A stretch of 64,000 bases of DNA, taken from assembly GCF_014805685.1 (NCBI RefSeq), contig NC_060905.1, positions 2,592,340 to 2,656,339 of the forward strand, in the 5' to 3' direction. The position numbers and the translations under genes are program-made. Origin of the DNA: Silurus meridionalis (lineage: Eukaryota; Chordata; Actinopteri; Siluriformes; Siluridae). Below, piece after piece: positions 45,056 through 55,985 of this stretch. The number at the start of each line of letters is the position of its first letter. Positions within the stretch are counted from its first letter, which is position 1. A model generated the notes under the pieces. It had not been told where the DNA came from and did no database searches. It saw only the letters and a list, made by a program, of their open reading frames with translations.

Positions 45056-46240
45056 GCGCTGACCTTGGTGCTGACCCGTAACCATCAGCACTCAAGACTA
45101 AATATAACACTGTGGCTGAGAAAGGAGCCCCTAATACAGTCTGTATTTGTTGATGTACGTATTTATTTCTGGTCTAGACCCGACCCGTCGATACTTCGGA
45201 TCGTTATATCGTAAGGACGGAGTGTAAAACTAGCCATAAACTATAAAAGGTCTCCTGTGGAGAATTCTTATTGAGTGTGCTTCTTCGTCGCCCACAAGGG
45301 CTCTTGGTTTTCTGAATACAAATGTAACTGTGGGCAAAATTTAGAGGTGCCTGCGTTTTAACGCTAACCCACCCCACATCAAGAGCTCAGGGTGGTCTTC
45401 AGGGCAACGACAGGCCTGCTGTATGTATCTATACACATATACACAAATTATACCCAATCATTAGACGATTTAAAGCAGACGGTTCCAGACGCATCAAAAT
45501 CTCCACCCTCTTCAACGCTGATCGAACCCAATCGGTCTGAACTTGGCCGGCTGTCAGACGGGCGAGAAGGATTTATGTCCGCTCTATGTCTTTCTGTCAC
45601 ATCACTATCAGAACAATTATTCCAAGCTTTCCAGCGGATGATTTATAGCCGGGCGTAAGCGCGATATTAATTACGGCGCTGTTTCTTTGGGAGATTTATA
45701 TCCGTCGCACACGCTTTTTTTTTTAAAGCGAGGCCATTCGTTATATATTCCGGTGCGATAAACAAGATAACGAGGAAGTATGGAGGCAATTAAGGCATAG
45801 CCGTTTCAGATCTCATCCCTAATTGGCTCGGTTTCAAGATTTAACCCTACGTTTCTATTTCTCTTATGCCTGTGGTAGAGCCTCAAGTCCTGCTCCATAT
45901 ATAACAAAGCCAGGACTCCTATGACACACATCAATACACACGACCTGATAATGATGGGAATCAGACGTGGAGTCAAGTCAGTTTTGATCGCAGTGGAACG
46001 TTATTCAGAGCCGGGCCGAGGTGCCACGGCGTGATGCAATGTCATTCGGTATTGTGCAAACACAAGCCACGCCTCCTTGACTGGGACAAGCGTGGAGGAG
46101 CGAGAGAAAGATAGAGGAAGGAAGAAACACACAGTGTCGGATAAATACCTCCTAAACACTAAAGTTCATTCCTACTTCCTTTCTTAATTCTGTAATCCAA
46201 TCTTTGTAATAATTAGACATTTTTTTATGCCTGCATACAT
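45056..46240. promoter_or_regulatory. Possible conserved noncoding block
   Basis: The part at 45440-45860 is complex and CpG-bearing, with gcgatattaattacggcgct, ggaggcaattaaggcatagc and ctaattggctcggtttc. The remainder shows nothing. No coding frame is supported. Confidence 0.35.
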
Positions 46241-46244
46241 AAAC

Positions 46245-46640
46245 AAATACACCAAACGTTTGTGGACACCTCATGATAAAATTCAACGTGCTCTTATAAT
46301 AACCTCTAACCTCTGTGAAGATGTTCCACTAGATTTTTATGGAATTTTGTGGACCAGGATGCAGTCAGCATGATACATTCACCATAAAGGTGTTCAATAG
46401 GGTTGAGGTCAAAGCTCCTGGAGATCTTCTACTCCATCTCATGGAAAAGCAGATCTTCATGGAGCTGGTTTTGTGCTCTTTGTGTGGGTTTGGGTCTCCT
46501 AGTTGAAGTGCAGGACAAATGCAATGCTCATGCATCCAGAGACGTCCAATACAAATGTGTGCCTCTAAGTTAGTGCCAAGAGTTTGGAGAAGAAGCGCAT
46601 GTGGGTGTCCCAATACTTTTGGCCATCCAGTAAATATATT
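46245..46640 (+). mobile_element. Family A DNA element, copy 11
   Basis: Both ends are visible: left ccaaacgtttgtggacacct, right gtgggtgtcccaatactttt ggccatccagta. Internal blocks include tgaagatgttccactagatt and tcatggagctggttttgtg. The inner part is shortened. Confidence 0.9.
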
Positions 46641-46757
46641 GTATATAAATGAAGGAAGAATCTCTGCACCGTGTCCTGGTTTGAACCTTCAGTCGGCCGG
46701 AGCCTGTTTTCTTATAACACATGCATTTTTCATCACATTCCTCATTCCATCTGCCAT

Positions 46758-46759
<2 letters not shown>

Positions 46760-46823
<64 letters not shown>
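46760..46823. repeat. (TG)32 microsatellite
   Basis: A pure run, followed by catgcatgcgtgc. Confidence 0.97.
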
Positions 46824-46824
<1 letters not shown>

Positions 46825-46957
46825 ATGCATGCGTGCAAATTTGCTCCGGAGCTCATGGTATTACTGCACATCCTTTACCATGTACCTGAAATCATTTCTT
46901 CTTTTTGTCCTGTTGTTCAGAAAGTTTATTATATATATATATATACATCAACCATCC

Positions 46958-46992
46958 ATCCATTCACTTATCCATCCATCCATCCATCCATC

Positions 46993-47033
<41 letters not shown>

Positions 47034-47093
47034 TTCCTTCCTTCCTTCCTTCCTTCCTTCCTTAATTTCTTTTTTTCTTTCTTTTTTAATTTT

Positions 47094-47181
<88 letters not shown>

Positions 47182-47291
47182 TTTTTCTTTCTTTCTTCCT
47201 TCTTCCTTTTTCAATTTTTTCCTTTCTTTCTTTCTTCTTTCTTCCTTCCTTCCTTAATTTCTTTCTTCCTTCTTCCTTTTTCAATTTTTTC

Positions 47292-47350
<59 letters not shown>

Positions 47351-47351
47351 T

Positions 47352-47422
<71 letters not shown>

Positions 47423-47440
47423 TTTCTTCCTTCTTTCCCT
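46958..47440. repeat. (CCAT)n, (TTTC)n and (TTCC)n compound tract
   Basis: CCAT units (46952-46993), then TTTC and TTCC runs for about 440 bases. A block of about 70 bases containing ccttcttcctttttcaattt occurs twice (around 47200 and 47270), showing a secondary duplication. All open frames across it are artefacts. Confidence 0.95.
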
Positions 47441-48530
47441 CTACTGCCTCCCTGTCCACAGACTTGTTCAGCCTTCAGTCACTCCTCCGTCTTTTCTGTT
47501 GCACGTCTGCTGTAAGATTTCTCGAAGTCCTGCACAGAGACGCCGTCCCCTGAGGACCCGACTGAACATTGCTACATTTTTACTCTGTGTATTTTTTGGT
47601 TTAAAGTCAGCAGTAAGCAGAAACTCACTCAGGGGAATGTACACATTTATCCTGTCCTCCGCAACTCTGCATTATCTCAGTCTTTCTGACGCTTTCATAC
47701 AAACAGCAATCAGCCGTTCTACAGATTTCACCTCATTTATTATTAAACTTTCATTTTTCTTTCAAAACATGAAACGATTAAATAATATTAATAGTTAATT
47801 ATTGTTACAATTTCTTGTCTACGCAAATGTCCTTGTACGCCGTGCCTCTGCCTCCTGACGGGACGTAACACGTGATAAATGATGGTAAGATATCGTGCAT
47901 ATTTTCATTTTGCTTAATCTTCAGAATTGTACATTTTCTAATTTTTTTTTTTTTTTCACTTTTTCAGTAAATAAATAAAAAATATTAGCATAATTACAAT
48001 GCACCAGAAATACCATATCTCAATATGATCTTTTTTTTTAATCATACATGATATGCATCATGATATCTGAGTTTTTGGACAAACTGTCAACAAAAGACAG
48101 TACTACAAGAATTGAGAAAAAAAAATGTATTTATAATACGAAAAATAATAAGTTTGTAATTTTTTTATGTAAAATAGTTTTGTAATTAAGATTTTTTTTT
48201 TCCACTTTCCCAGTACATGAGATAAAAAAATACAAAATTTAAGCTATTTTTGTGTCAGTGAACATGCCTAGATACAGTCAAGGGTGGGACGATATGCCAG
48301 AAATATCATGATATCTCTTAATTTTTTTATTTTCTATTCACAATATACATCGTGATCTTATATTTTTTTTTTCTTAGATTAAAAAAAAAAATTAATCGAT
48401 TTATTAATTATTAAAATTATTATTTATTTCTAATTTAAATAAACACATATTTGCTTTGTGTGTGAGACCTTTTTTTTAGTAATCTTTTTTAATTCATTAA
48501 TTCACTATTTTTTAATATCATACGTATCTC
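47441..48530. other. AT-rich DNA without gene
   Basis: Poly-T and poly-A runs are frequent from 47940 to 48500. Nothing else is recognised. Confidence 0.4.
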
Positions 48531-48990
48531 GTTCCCTTCGAGGTTCTGGAATTGACACGACGTTAAATGACATGAGATTTCATCAGTATATTACATGCAA
48601 GTTGATGAATCTTCGGTGAGAATGAATCGGATCAGACGATATGAGATTGGACCTAAAAGCTCCCTCCTGCTCCAATTTTGTAAAAATAGACGTCGCCGGT
48701 GGTGACCGCTTTATCCCGCCAGCGCTCACCAACAGAACTCGACTCCAGCGGAAAGACGAAGAGACGAAGAGAAGGAACGACAGACGTGTCGGTGTGCACC
48801 GAGCCGAAATGTTCCCTGTAGCTGGTGTAAAAGGCAGCGAGGCAGTCGGAGCTGTCAGGCCCTTTTGTTTTTTTTTTTTGCGTACCCTGGCCTTTGTGTG
48901 CTAAAGCGATGGCGCCTGATGCAGCGGCCCGTAACCGCGGGCAACCTACACCGGGGGGCTTCGCGCCGGGGAAAAAATCATAAAAACCCA
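48531..48990. promoter_or_regulatory. Possible conserved or CpG-rich regulatory block
   Basis: Locally high CpG (gacgtcgccggtggtgaccg, ggcccgtaaccgcgggcaac, cttcgcgccgggg) in AT-rich surroundings. The frames are short and overlapping. It could be a small CpG island or a conserved element. Confidence 0.35.
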
Positions 48991-49314
48991 ATTGCAGCTG
49001 GACTGCACTAGGAACGGATCGCCACAGGAAGCCAATCACGGCCTACACCATGTTCACACCCACACACTAATACACACACAAATACACACAAATACATACA
49101 CATTGATAACATGCTGATTTTGACCCAAAACCCCCCCATGGTCCTCAGAACACTGATCCACAAGTGCGCATGAATAGACAAATCAATGGAGGCTTTTTTC
49201 TCGACCGGAGCGCGTGTTAAATCAGCTGAAGGACCTCTGTGCCGAAACATAAACCGATTGTTTGGCCGCCGCTATAGAGTCGTCGTGTATCCAGTGCGAT
49301 CGGCGAGAAAAAGG

Positions 49315-49316
<2 letters not shown>

Positions 49317-49354
<38 letters not shown>
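49317..49354. repeat. (GT)19 microsatellite
   Basis: A pure GT run. Confidence 0.97.
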
Positions 49355-49357
<3 letters not shown>

Positions 49358-49615
49358 GATGTAGTATGCAGCTGTGCTAGCCTTGAACAGAACCCAATCA
49401 ATTGAGCACTCAGCCACCCGGGCAATTTACTTGGGTAATACCATCAGGAGAGGCAAAATTCAGCACACGCCAGTTTAAGCCACTCCACTCACGCTCGTGA
49501 CACAATACGCCGTGTGATTGCTTAATTTTGAAGGGAAAAAAAATCCCAGGCTCGGGCTCTGGCAGTTCTTAGAGTTCCCAATTACAGCTACATGTTCTTC
49601 ACTGTGTTCCTGGAC

Positions 49616-49617
<2 letters not shown>

Positions 49618-49671
<54 letters not shown>
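49618..49671. repeat. (GT)27 microsatellite
   Basis: A pure GT run. Confidence 0.97.
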
Positions 49672-49673
<2 letters not shown>

Positions 49674-49891
49674 CTGTTTAACTCCTAATTAACATTCACT
49701 GCTTTGCGTTAAAAGCACTTACTTAATTGAATTACCCTCCTGAATTCAGTCGAACTCCTGAATCGATCCTGAATCGAGTCCAGCAGCTGCTGTTCAGGTT
49801 TCACCGATCAGGTCTCACAATTACAGTCACCCAAATACACAACAAACATCAGCCACGGCTCATTTAGGTCACGCCATTTGGCACCCTGTAG

Positions 49892-49934
<43 letters not shown>

Positions 49935-49953
49935 TGTGGCTTTTTGTGTATGG

Positions 49954-49985
<32 letters not shown>
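49892..49985. repeat. Two (GT)n runs with a short interruption
   Basis: GT runs at 49892-49932 and 49955-49985, separated by gtggctttttgtgtatggct. Confidence 0.95.
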
Positions 49986-49989
<4 letters not shown>

Positions 49990-50559
49990 CCCGAAACGTT
50001 TGTAAAAAATTGCATTTGAATATTAATATTATTAAATTAATAATATTTTTTAATTATTAATAAAAAAAAAATCTGATTTTTCTTTCATCCACAGAAAAGA
50101 AAGTTATTTAAATTTATCAAAATGTATTCTTAAAATATAATAAGAACTATTTTAATATTTGTCCTATTTCATAATAATAATAATAATAATAATATGAGGT
50201 AATAAAATACATGGGCCATTTATTATTATCTGTTTATTATAAGTACAGTTTTTATTATTATTATTATTAATTATTATTATTATTTGATTCCTTTTCACTC
50301 AAAAATCGATTTTTATTTTGGACGTCATTCATAAACCTGCTTGTAAAATAAAACCCCTCTGAAATTCAATCGACGGGTCAAAACAGCTAATAAGTATTCA
50401 AAAGACAAACCGGTAATAATTATAATTACTCTGATAACAGCGGGTCGTGATTTGCAGCGCCATAACCCAATGAAACAAACTGAAAGCACCAATTAATCCA
50501 ATTAAAATCAGGAATACAAGTCACTGGTCCTGAAACGCTACAGGCAGCAGACACGGGGC
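49986..50559. other. AT-rich DNA with short ATT/AAT runs
   Basis: Short (taa)n near 50173 and (att)n near 50256. The part at 50300-50540 is complex but unassigned. Confidence 0.4.
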
Positions 50560-51035
50560 GGCCAAAAGTATTGGGACACCCGACTTTCCCAGCTGTAGTA
50601 GCTGAGGTTCTTCTGCAAACCGTTACCACGAACATGGAGGCACACAATTACATCACAGAAAATATTCCTTTCGCTTCAACTAGGAGACCCAATAAAAAGT
50701 TCCAGCATAACACAAAGCCAGCCCCATGGAGATATGCTTTATGGTCTATGGATTGGAGTGGAAGATCTCCTGCTGAAGAGCTTTAAACCCTATTGAACAC
50801 CTTTTTGGGATGAATTATTCATGCTAACTGCACATCCAGACCTCCTCACCTCACCTACATCCTGTAGTACCTGAATTTACTATATTGTGGCTAAATAAGC
50901 ACAAATCCCCCCAAAATCTAGTGGAACATCTACCCAGAAGAATGGAGGTTATTATAGCGGGAAACAAGGACAGAATGTGGAAGCAGATGCTCAAAAGCCC
51001 GACAAAACAGGTGTTTTGGCTCCACAGTGTATACA
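50560..51035 (-). mobile_element. Family A DNA element, copy 12
   Basis: Left end ggccaaaagtattgggacac, then gcaaaccgttaccacgaac, cctcacctcacctacatcct, ctagtggaacatctacccag, and a right end near acaggtgttttggctccaca. Its structure is nearly complete. Confidence 0.9.
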
Positions 51036-51224
51036 CTATTGACTGTTTAAGATCCATTCATTCTCACACGGCTTGAATAATCAGGCGTCCTGACACTTTG
51101 GTCTGTATAACCTATGGAAATTTTGCATATGCATTTTATTATACAGATCATATTCAGTATGATCAGATTGTAGCGTCTGGCTGGAGGAAGTAACTCCCGA
51201 GCGTGTGCATGTAACCCGGCGGAA

Positions 51225-51290
51225 ACACGCGGGCTTGAACTCATGAGCTCTTGGCGGCGGAATCCTTAACACCGAGGTAGAACATCGGGC
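51225..51290 (-). mobile_element. Possible SINE tRNA-like head
   Basis: The minus strand reads ctcggtgttaaggattccgc then gagctcatgagttcaagccc, a weak A box and a good B box. No tail is seen, so this is tentative. Confidence 0.4.
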
Positions 51291-51408
51291 TCTCATTCGC
51301 AGAGCCAGGGCTCATCTTCTTCAAAGAAAAGACTCGACACCTCGGGTTCAGATCACTCAAAAGCTTTCAGAAAAACGGTCCGGTATTGAGGAGATATACG
51401 TGGTTCCC

Positions 51409-51422
51409 GTTGCCATGGCAAC
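51409..51422. promoter_or_regulatory. Palindromic X-box (RFX-type site)
   Basis: gttgccatggcaac is a perfect inverted repeat fitting the RFX consensus GTNRCC-N-RGYAAC with a two-base spacer. RFX factors act on ciliary and other genes. Whether this copy is used is unknown. Confidence 0.55.
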
Positions 51423-51634
51423 CTCTTATTAAATATCCTCACGATGGCAGATTATACGGTTTACAGTATAAATTATATACTTTTATACAACATTTTTTTA
51501 TACATATACATAAATATATATTGTATATTTGATGTAAAAACGTAAAACGTTGGCTATTTGTCTGTTTTTGCACAATTTTTGATTTATTATTTTTATTTAA
51601 AAAGACCCCCATTCAACATTAGCTAATGATCATG

Positions 51635-51636
<2 letters not shown>

Positions 51637-51713
<77 letters not shown>
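51637..51713. repeat. (TA)n(CA)n microsatellite
   Basis: About 33 TA units followed by a short CA run. Confidence 0.97.
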
Positions 51714-51751
51714 TTTTTGCACTCTTTTTTATTGGTATAAAGAGATCAGAA

Positions 51752-51782
51752 CCCCCAACCCCCCCACCCGCCCGCCCGCCCC
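51752..51782 (-). other. G-quadruplex-capable tract
   Basis: The + strand has five or more runs of three or more C in 31 bases (cccacccgcccgcccgcccc at its end). The minus strand therefore carries more than four G-runs with loops of 1-2 bases. Confidence 0.8.
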
Positions 51783-52224
51783 TCATCATTAGTGGCCATT
51801 TATTTATTTATTTATTTATTTATTTTTTGCACAATCAATTTCCACTCGCATAATTTCTCTCGTTTATTCTGATTAATGTTTTTTTTGGTTAAAACACACA
51901 CACACTCACACTTACACAAAAACGGTACCAGAGGGTCCTAATACGGCTAATGATGCCTGACGGTTATTACTCTGCATTGTTCTGCAGTCATTTTTTTTTC
52001 TGATGTCTGCATTAATTCAGTGCATCCGCAGTATTTTTTTCTTTTCATTTTAATTATTTTTTCCTTCCCAAGGTAATTAGTAATTACACACATTAGCGAA
52101 AGCACGGGCGAGCAAAGCGCCGGATGCGGTGTTTATCTGTACATGTGAATGCAGCAAGTCTGAAAGTTGCTGTTCGAGCAGAATGACTCACGGGCAGACA
52201 GAAAAAAAAAAGATCTCGAGTAGC

Positions 52225-52228
<4 letters not shown>
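51783..52228. other. No gene; short TTTA run
   Basis: (ttta)6 at about 51799-51825, a short CA run at 51895, and otherwise unique sequence. Confidence 0.4.

Positions 52229-52275
<47 letters not shown>
52229..52275. repeat. (GA)23 microsatellite
   Basis: A pure GA run. Confidence 0.97.
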
Positions 52276-52278
<3 letters not shown>

Positions 52279-52524
52279 AGATCGCAAATGGAAAGAGGAA
52301 GATATCAATGTATTCAAGGTTTCACCAGTGAGCATTTGTGACCCGGTGAGGAAAGAAGTGGACTCTGGAGAAAACAGATGGAGAAAAGCTAATGGTCCAC
52401 ACCAGTAAAACACTCCTCCTTGTTAAAGATTTTTTTTAAAGCCTCTCTGGATCACCTTGTCCTCCTTACACTGGTAGGAAGGAAGTGGTTGAGATCAGAA
52501 CCAGTTCTGAAACACTGTATGGAA

Positions 52525-52715
52525 AAAAACATACTGGGACCTCTGACACATCCAGTCATATGTGGTTCTTCTCCAAACTGTCACCCCCAAATTGGAGGCA
52601 CACAATTCTACAGGACCTCAATATATACCGCAATAGTATAAAGTTTTCCTTTTGAACAAGGAGACCCAAATCTGTTCCAGCATGAAAGCCAGTTCCATAA
52701 AGATTAAAGTGAAGA
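52525..52715 (-). mobile_element. Family A DNA element, copy 13
   Basis: Minus orientation: catatgtggttcttctccaa, ggaggcacacaattctacag, caaatctgttccagcatgaa. It is cut off where the next SINE begins. Confidence 0.85.
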
Positions 52716-52840
52716 TTGAACTTCCCAAAGTGTTGACTTTCTTATCAGAAGGTTGTGAGTTTAAATCCCAGCACCACCAAGCTGCCACTGGTGGCCCCTT
52801 AAGCAAGATCTCAGCTCTCAAGTGCTTAGTTGCATAAATG
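52712..52840 (+). mobile_element. tRNA-derived SINE abutting family-A copy 13
   Basis: gactttcttatcagaaggtt, B box gagtttaaatcccagcacca, agctgccactggtggcccct. The tail is diverged. Confidence 0.8.
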
Positions 52841-52859
52841 AGGTAATTGTTTAGAACTT

Positions 52860-53129
52860 CATTTCCCAGTCAACACCGTGGCCTACAAACATGGCCATCA
52901 TGGTCTACACCTCCCACAACCTGTGCTGCCTTCAGCCACTGAGCTGCTGATTAAACACACCTGTGCTCAATCACACACACTCTTCAATAAGAGATTCATC
53001 ATCAAGTATTTGCTCAGACCCTCTCCTGGTATTCCATGGTTACCTACCAAAATGCTCCAAGCAAGAACAGCTTGTGAAACCAGAAACTGGGAACATGGTT
53101 TTTCAAGGGTTACTGATAGTTTCATTTGA
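52860..53129 (+). mobile_element. Possible LTR fragment
   Basis: Style and words (catttcccagtcaacaccgt, catcatggtctacacctccc, cacctgtgctcaatcacaca) resemble the promoter part of fish LTR retrotransposons. There is no second copy in the window. Confidence 0.3.
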
Positions 53130-53690
53130 CAAGCTACAAAATTGATGAAGTTAATGCTGGCCATGATAGGAAGAACTCCAGAACATCCAGAATATCCAAG
53201 CTGGCTGTATATGGAGTTTCGTAGCTGCAAAGCAATCAAAATACCCATGCGAGCCTCTGTACACTACCTGAATCTTCTACAATGGGTATGTGAGCACCAG
53301 AACTGGAAGCAATGGAAGAAAGTGGCCTGGTCTGAGGTATCAGGTTTTCCAGTGGACCTGGACCCAGGGAAGAGATGGAACCAGAATAACCAGAGGCAGT
53401 GTGATGCTCTATAAGATGTTCTGCTGGGGAACCTTGGGTCCTGGCATTCATGTGTATATTACTTTCAAAGTTTGGATGTTACCGGTACTTGTACAATTCC
53501 TAAAAGAATCTGGACTAGCAAAGATTGACCGAACTGTAAAAGTAACATCCATCAGAACTCCAGGACATGAGGTTTCCCAGCAGAATATCTTCCAGGGCAT
53601 CACACTGCATTCTGGTATCTTGGTTCCAGCCTGGTATCCTGGTTTCGGGTATCCATTCCAAGAAAACCTGATTCATCAATTTGTACAACA
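53130..53690. mobile_element. Tc1-like transposase relic folded into an inverted repeat
   Basis: The + frame near 53280-53330 reads CEHQNWKQWKKVAWSEVSGF, then RGSVMLYKMFCWGTLGPGIH in the next frame. This is the Tc1 transposase block around WSDESRF and GGSVMVWG; the first catalytic Asp of WSDESRF is lost (WSEVSGF). From about 53530 to 53680 the same segment returns as an imperfect reverse complement (aagtaacatccatcagaact, ggtttcccagcagaatatct). The two arms span roughly 53330-53470 and 53530-53680. Confidence 0.75.
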
Positions 53691-53719
53691 CTAGCTCTTT
53701 GATAGAAATGCATGAATTA

Positions 53720-53930
53720 GATCTCACATACTCTATTAGTGGTGGTGCTGGTGACTGATCCAGTGCCGGAGCATTTCATAATCCAACGTGGGAGTTCCGT
53801 AATGCGTGGAATAAAAGGTAATAACGATCGCGGAGGAACTCGTTCTGTCTGCCTCCACCTCCTGTAATGAAAGCGCTGCACCGTCTGCGAATTTACAGTT
53901 TTACCATGCGATGTAGCTTCGTGGATCCCA
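53720..53930. promoter_or_regulatory. Possible conserved noncoding element
   Basis: Complex sequence with ctattagtggtggtgctggt, gcatttcataatccaacgtg and atttacagttttaccatgcg between two transposons. Inferred from composition. Confidence 0.3.
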
Positions 53931-53939
53931 GGCATGAAT

Positions 53940-54335
53940 GACTAACTATACTGTACGGACACAAGTATAGGGACGTCTCACTTTTCAACATGTGGTTCTT
54001 CCACAGGCACACAAAATTAGAGGCACACGATTGTATCGGATGTCTTTGGATGCTAGCATGAAATCTTTCCCTCATTTGGGAGTACTGGAAGAGACCCAAA
54101 CCTGTTCAATCATGACACAAAAACCAGCTCCAAGAAGATCTGCCTTCCATATGTTAAACTGAAAGATCTCTAGAGCTCCAACCCTATTGAACACCTTTGG
54201 AATACATTTTTCATGCTGACTACACCCCAGAAAAACATGTTCCCAGAGTGGAGGCTATTATAACAGCAAATAAAAACTCACTGTGCATACTAATCTTATG
54301 AGGATGAGGTGTCCATAAACGTTTGGCCTTACTTT
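53940..54335 (-). mobile_element. Family A DNA element, copy 14
   Basis: Left end ctgtacggacacaagtatag, internal aaacctgttcaatcatgaca, caccctattg-type block near 54180, and right end gaggtgtccataaacgtttg gcc. Both ends are visible. Confidence 0.9.
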
Positions 54336-55469
54336 GTATTGACTAGCTTCTTTAACCAACAGCTAAAGTGATAATAAAATGGCCCAACTGACGTTAAACA
54401 AAATAAACATGAATTAAACAGACACTACCTAGCTTGAATAACTCCCCACACAAACACACACACACTGAACACATTGTTCGAGTTATTGAGTGTGTGGAAG
54501 CTTTGTCACCATGCTGTCTGCTGGAGTTATGAAGCTAATTAGTTTTGCTTAGCTGATGATGGTTATGGATGAATTCTGACATCTGCCTACATCTATTCAT
54601 TTGCGAGAATACATTTGTCTGAAGACATGCGTCCACCGGAATAATAGACGGCGTGTTTTTGTGTGTTCGAACATGTTTTTTTTTTTTTATTTTGTATTTT
54701 TTGACAGTCACATATTGCCGCACGACGACGGCCACATGGCTCCAAAAACCGTCTGAAATGGAAATGTGGCTCGAAGCTGTTGAGCTGACGAGCACAAAAA
54801 ATAAAAGTTTTATATAAACAAAAGGGGGGGACGTTATGCTGTCATTAGCCTGTTTTTGGAATATTATATATATATAATAATCACTAATAAATGCAGGATT
54901 GATAAGAGTGTACTGCACATTTAATCGCACATTTATATCCATTGTAAATGTACCTTAAATGAAGTTTTTTAATATCCTAATCAACATGGCCAGGGACAAA
55001 TGTTTTCTGCAAATGTATGTTTAATATTAGTGAACCCAAAACTCACCATAGAGCATGAAGACGAAATATTCTTGCAAGCGTTTTAAAATAATTATAGTGT
55101 TTTTCAATTACGTAAATCAGGACCCCAAACGGAACATTTGCTATGTTTCCACACGGACGGTTTTAATTGCGGGAAGTGCGCATCATGGCGGATTTTGATG
55201 GTCGATTTGAGATCTCAGTAAAACAAATGTTTGGCGATTAAAAATCATTTTTTACATTTTTTAATTTTTTAATATCCGAATAAAGGAAGGACGTCCTGAA
55301 TAAATGTGCATCACGTTGAAGGTTTTAATTTCGCCTCTTTTATATTTATTGCGATAAATTTTTAATAAAAATTATCAATGAAAAATGCACGCTGCATTAA
55401 TTATGCGTTAATTAAATTAGTGCCGTTAAAATGAATTTACATTAACGTTGACGGCCCCAATACACATAC
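54336..55469. other. No gene recognised
   Basis: Complex in places (55100-55450, AT-rich with gcattaattatgcgttaatt), which might be conserved. The 135-codon minus frame at 54535 has no domain. Confidence 0.35.
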
Positions 55470-55985
55470 AGCAAAGCCTTCTCTTCTGGCCTAAACTCTA
55501 ACAGAATCTCAGAGTTTGTTTTGTCTTTTCTCTCCATTGTGCAGCTTCCACTAGTGTACGTTTATGTGCGAATTTCCATCTTATCAGATTTCAGCCATCA
55601 CTTGCTGGAGTCAAAAAATATTAATCTGCCCTAAGGTTTCAACCAACAGTACAGGCGCCTATAGCTTACAGTACATAAGAATGAACCTGTTGCTTTAACC
55701 AATCAGAGTTCGAGTTGGTAACACTGGGGCCATCTAGCAGGCGTCCAATAACCCGGGGTCATTTTCTGAGGTTAATATCGATGCGTCTGCTAGAGATAAT
55801 GTATATGGGCGGTGCAGCTGCGGCTACAATGAAAGGAGACGTGTTGAATTGTGTTAATTGGGTTTCTTGCTTTAGTGATGACATTCATTCTCACTGTTTG
55901 AGATTCCTGTCTGTGATGCAGCTGATGGTTTCTACAGACGTGGCATCATAATGATGCTATTAAGAGGTGGAGTGATGCAGGTAGG
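55470..55985 (+). mobile_element. Interspersed repeat family B, copy 4
   Basis: A shorter copy that lacks the middle (cttacaaggacatttacaag) part. It holds cttatcagatttcagccatc, ccaatcagagttcgagttgg, gagacgtgttgaattgtgtt and an uninterrupted actgtttgagattcctgt, which is the empty-site form of the SINE insertion at 18.04 kb. Confidence 0.85.

Noticed and set aside
46519..47798. Frames of 344 and 297 codons rich in Phe, Leu and Ser
   Set aside because: They cross TG and TTTC tandem repeats. Without the repeats almost nothing remains.
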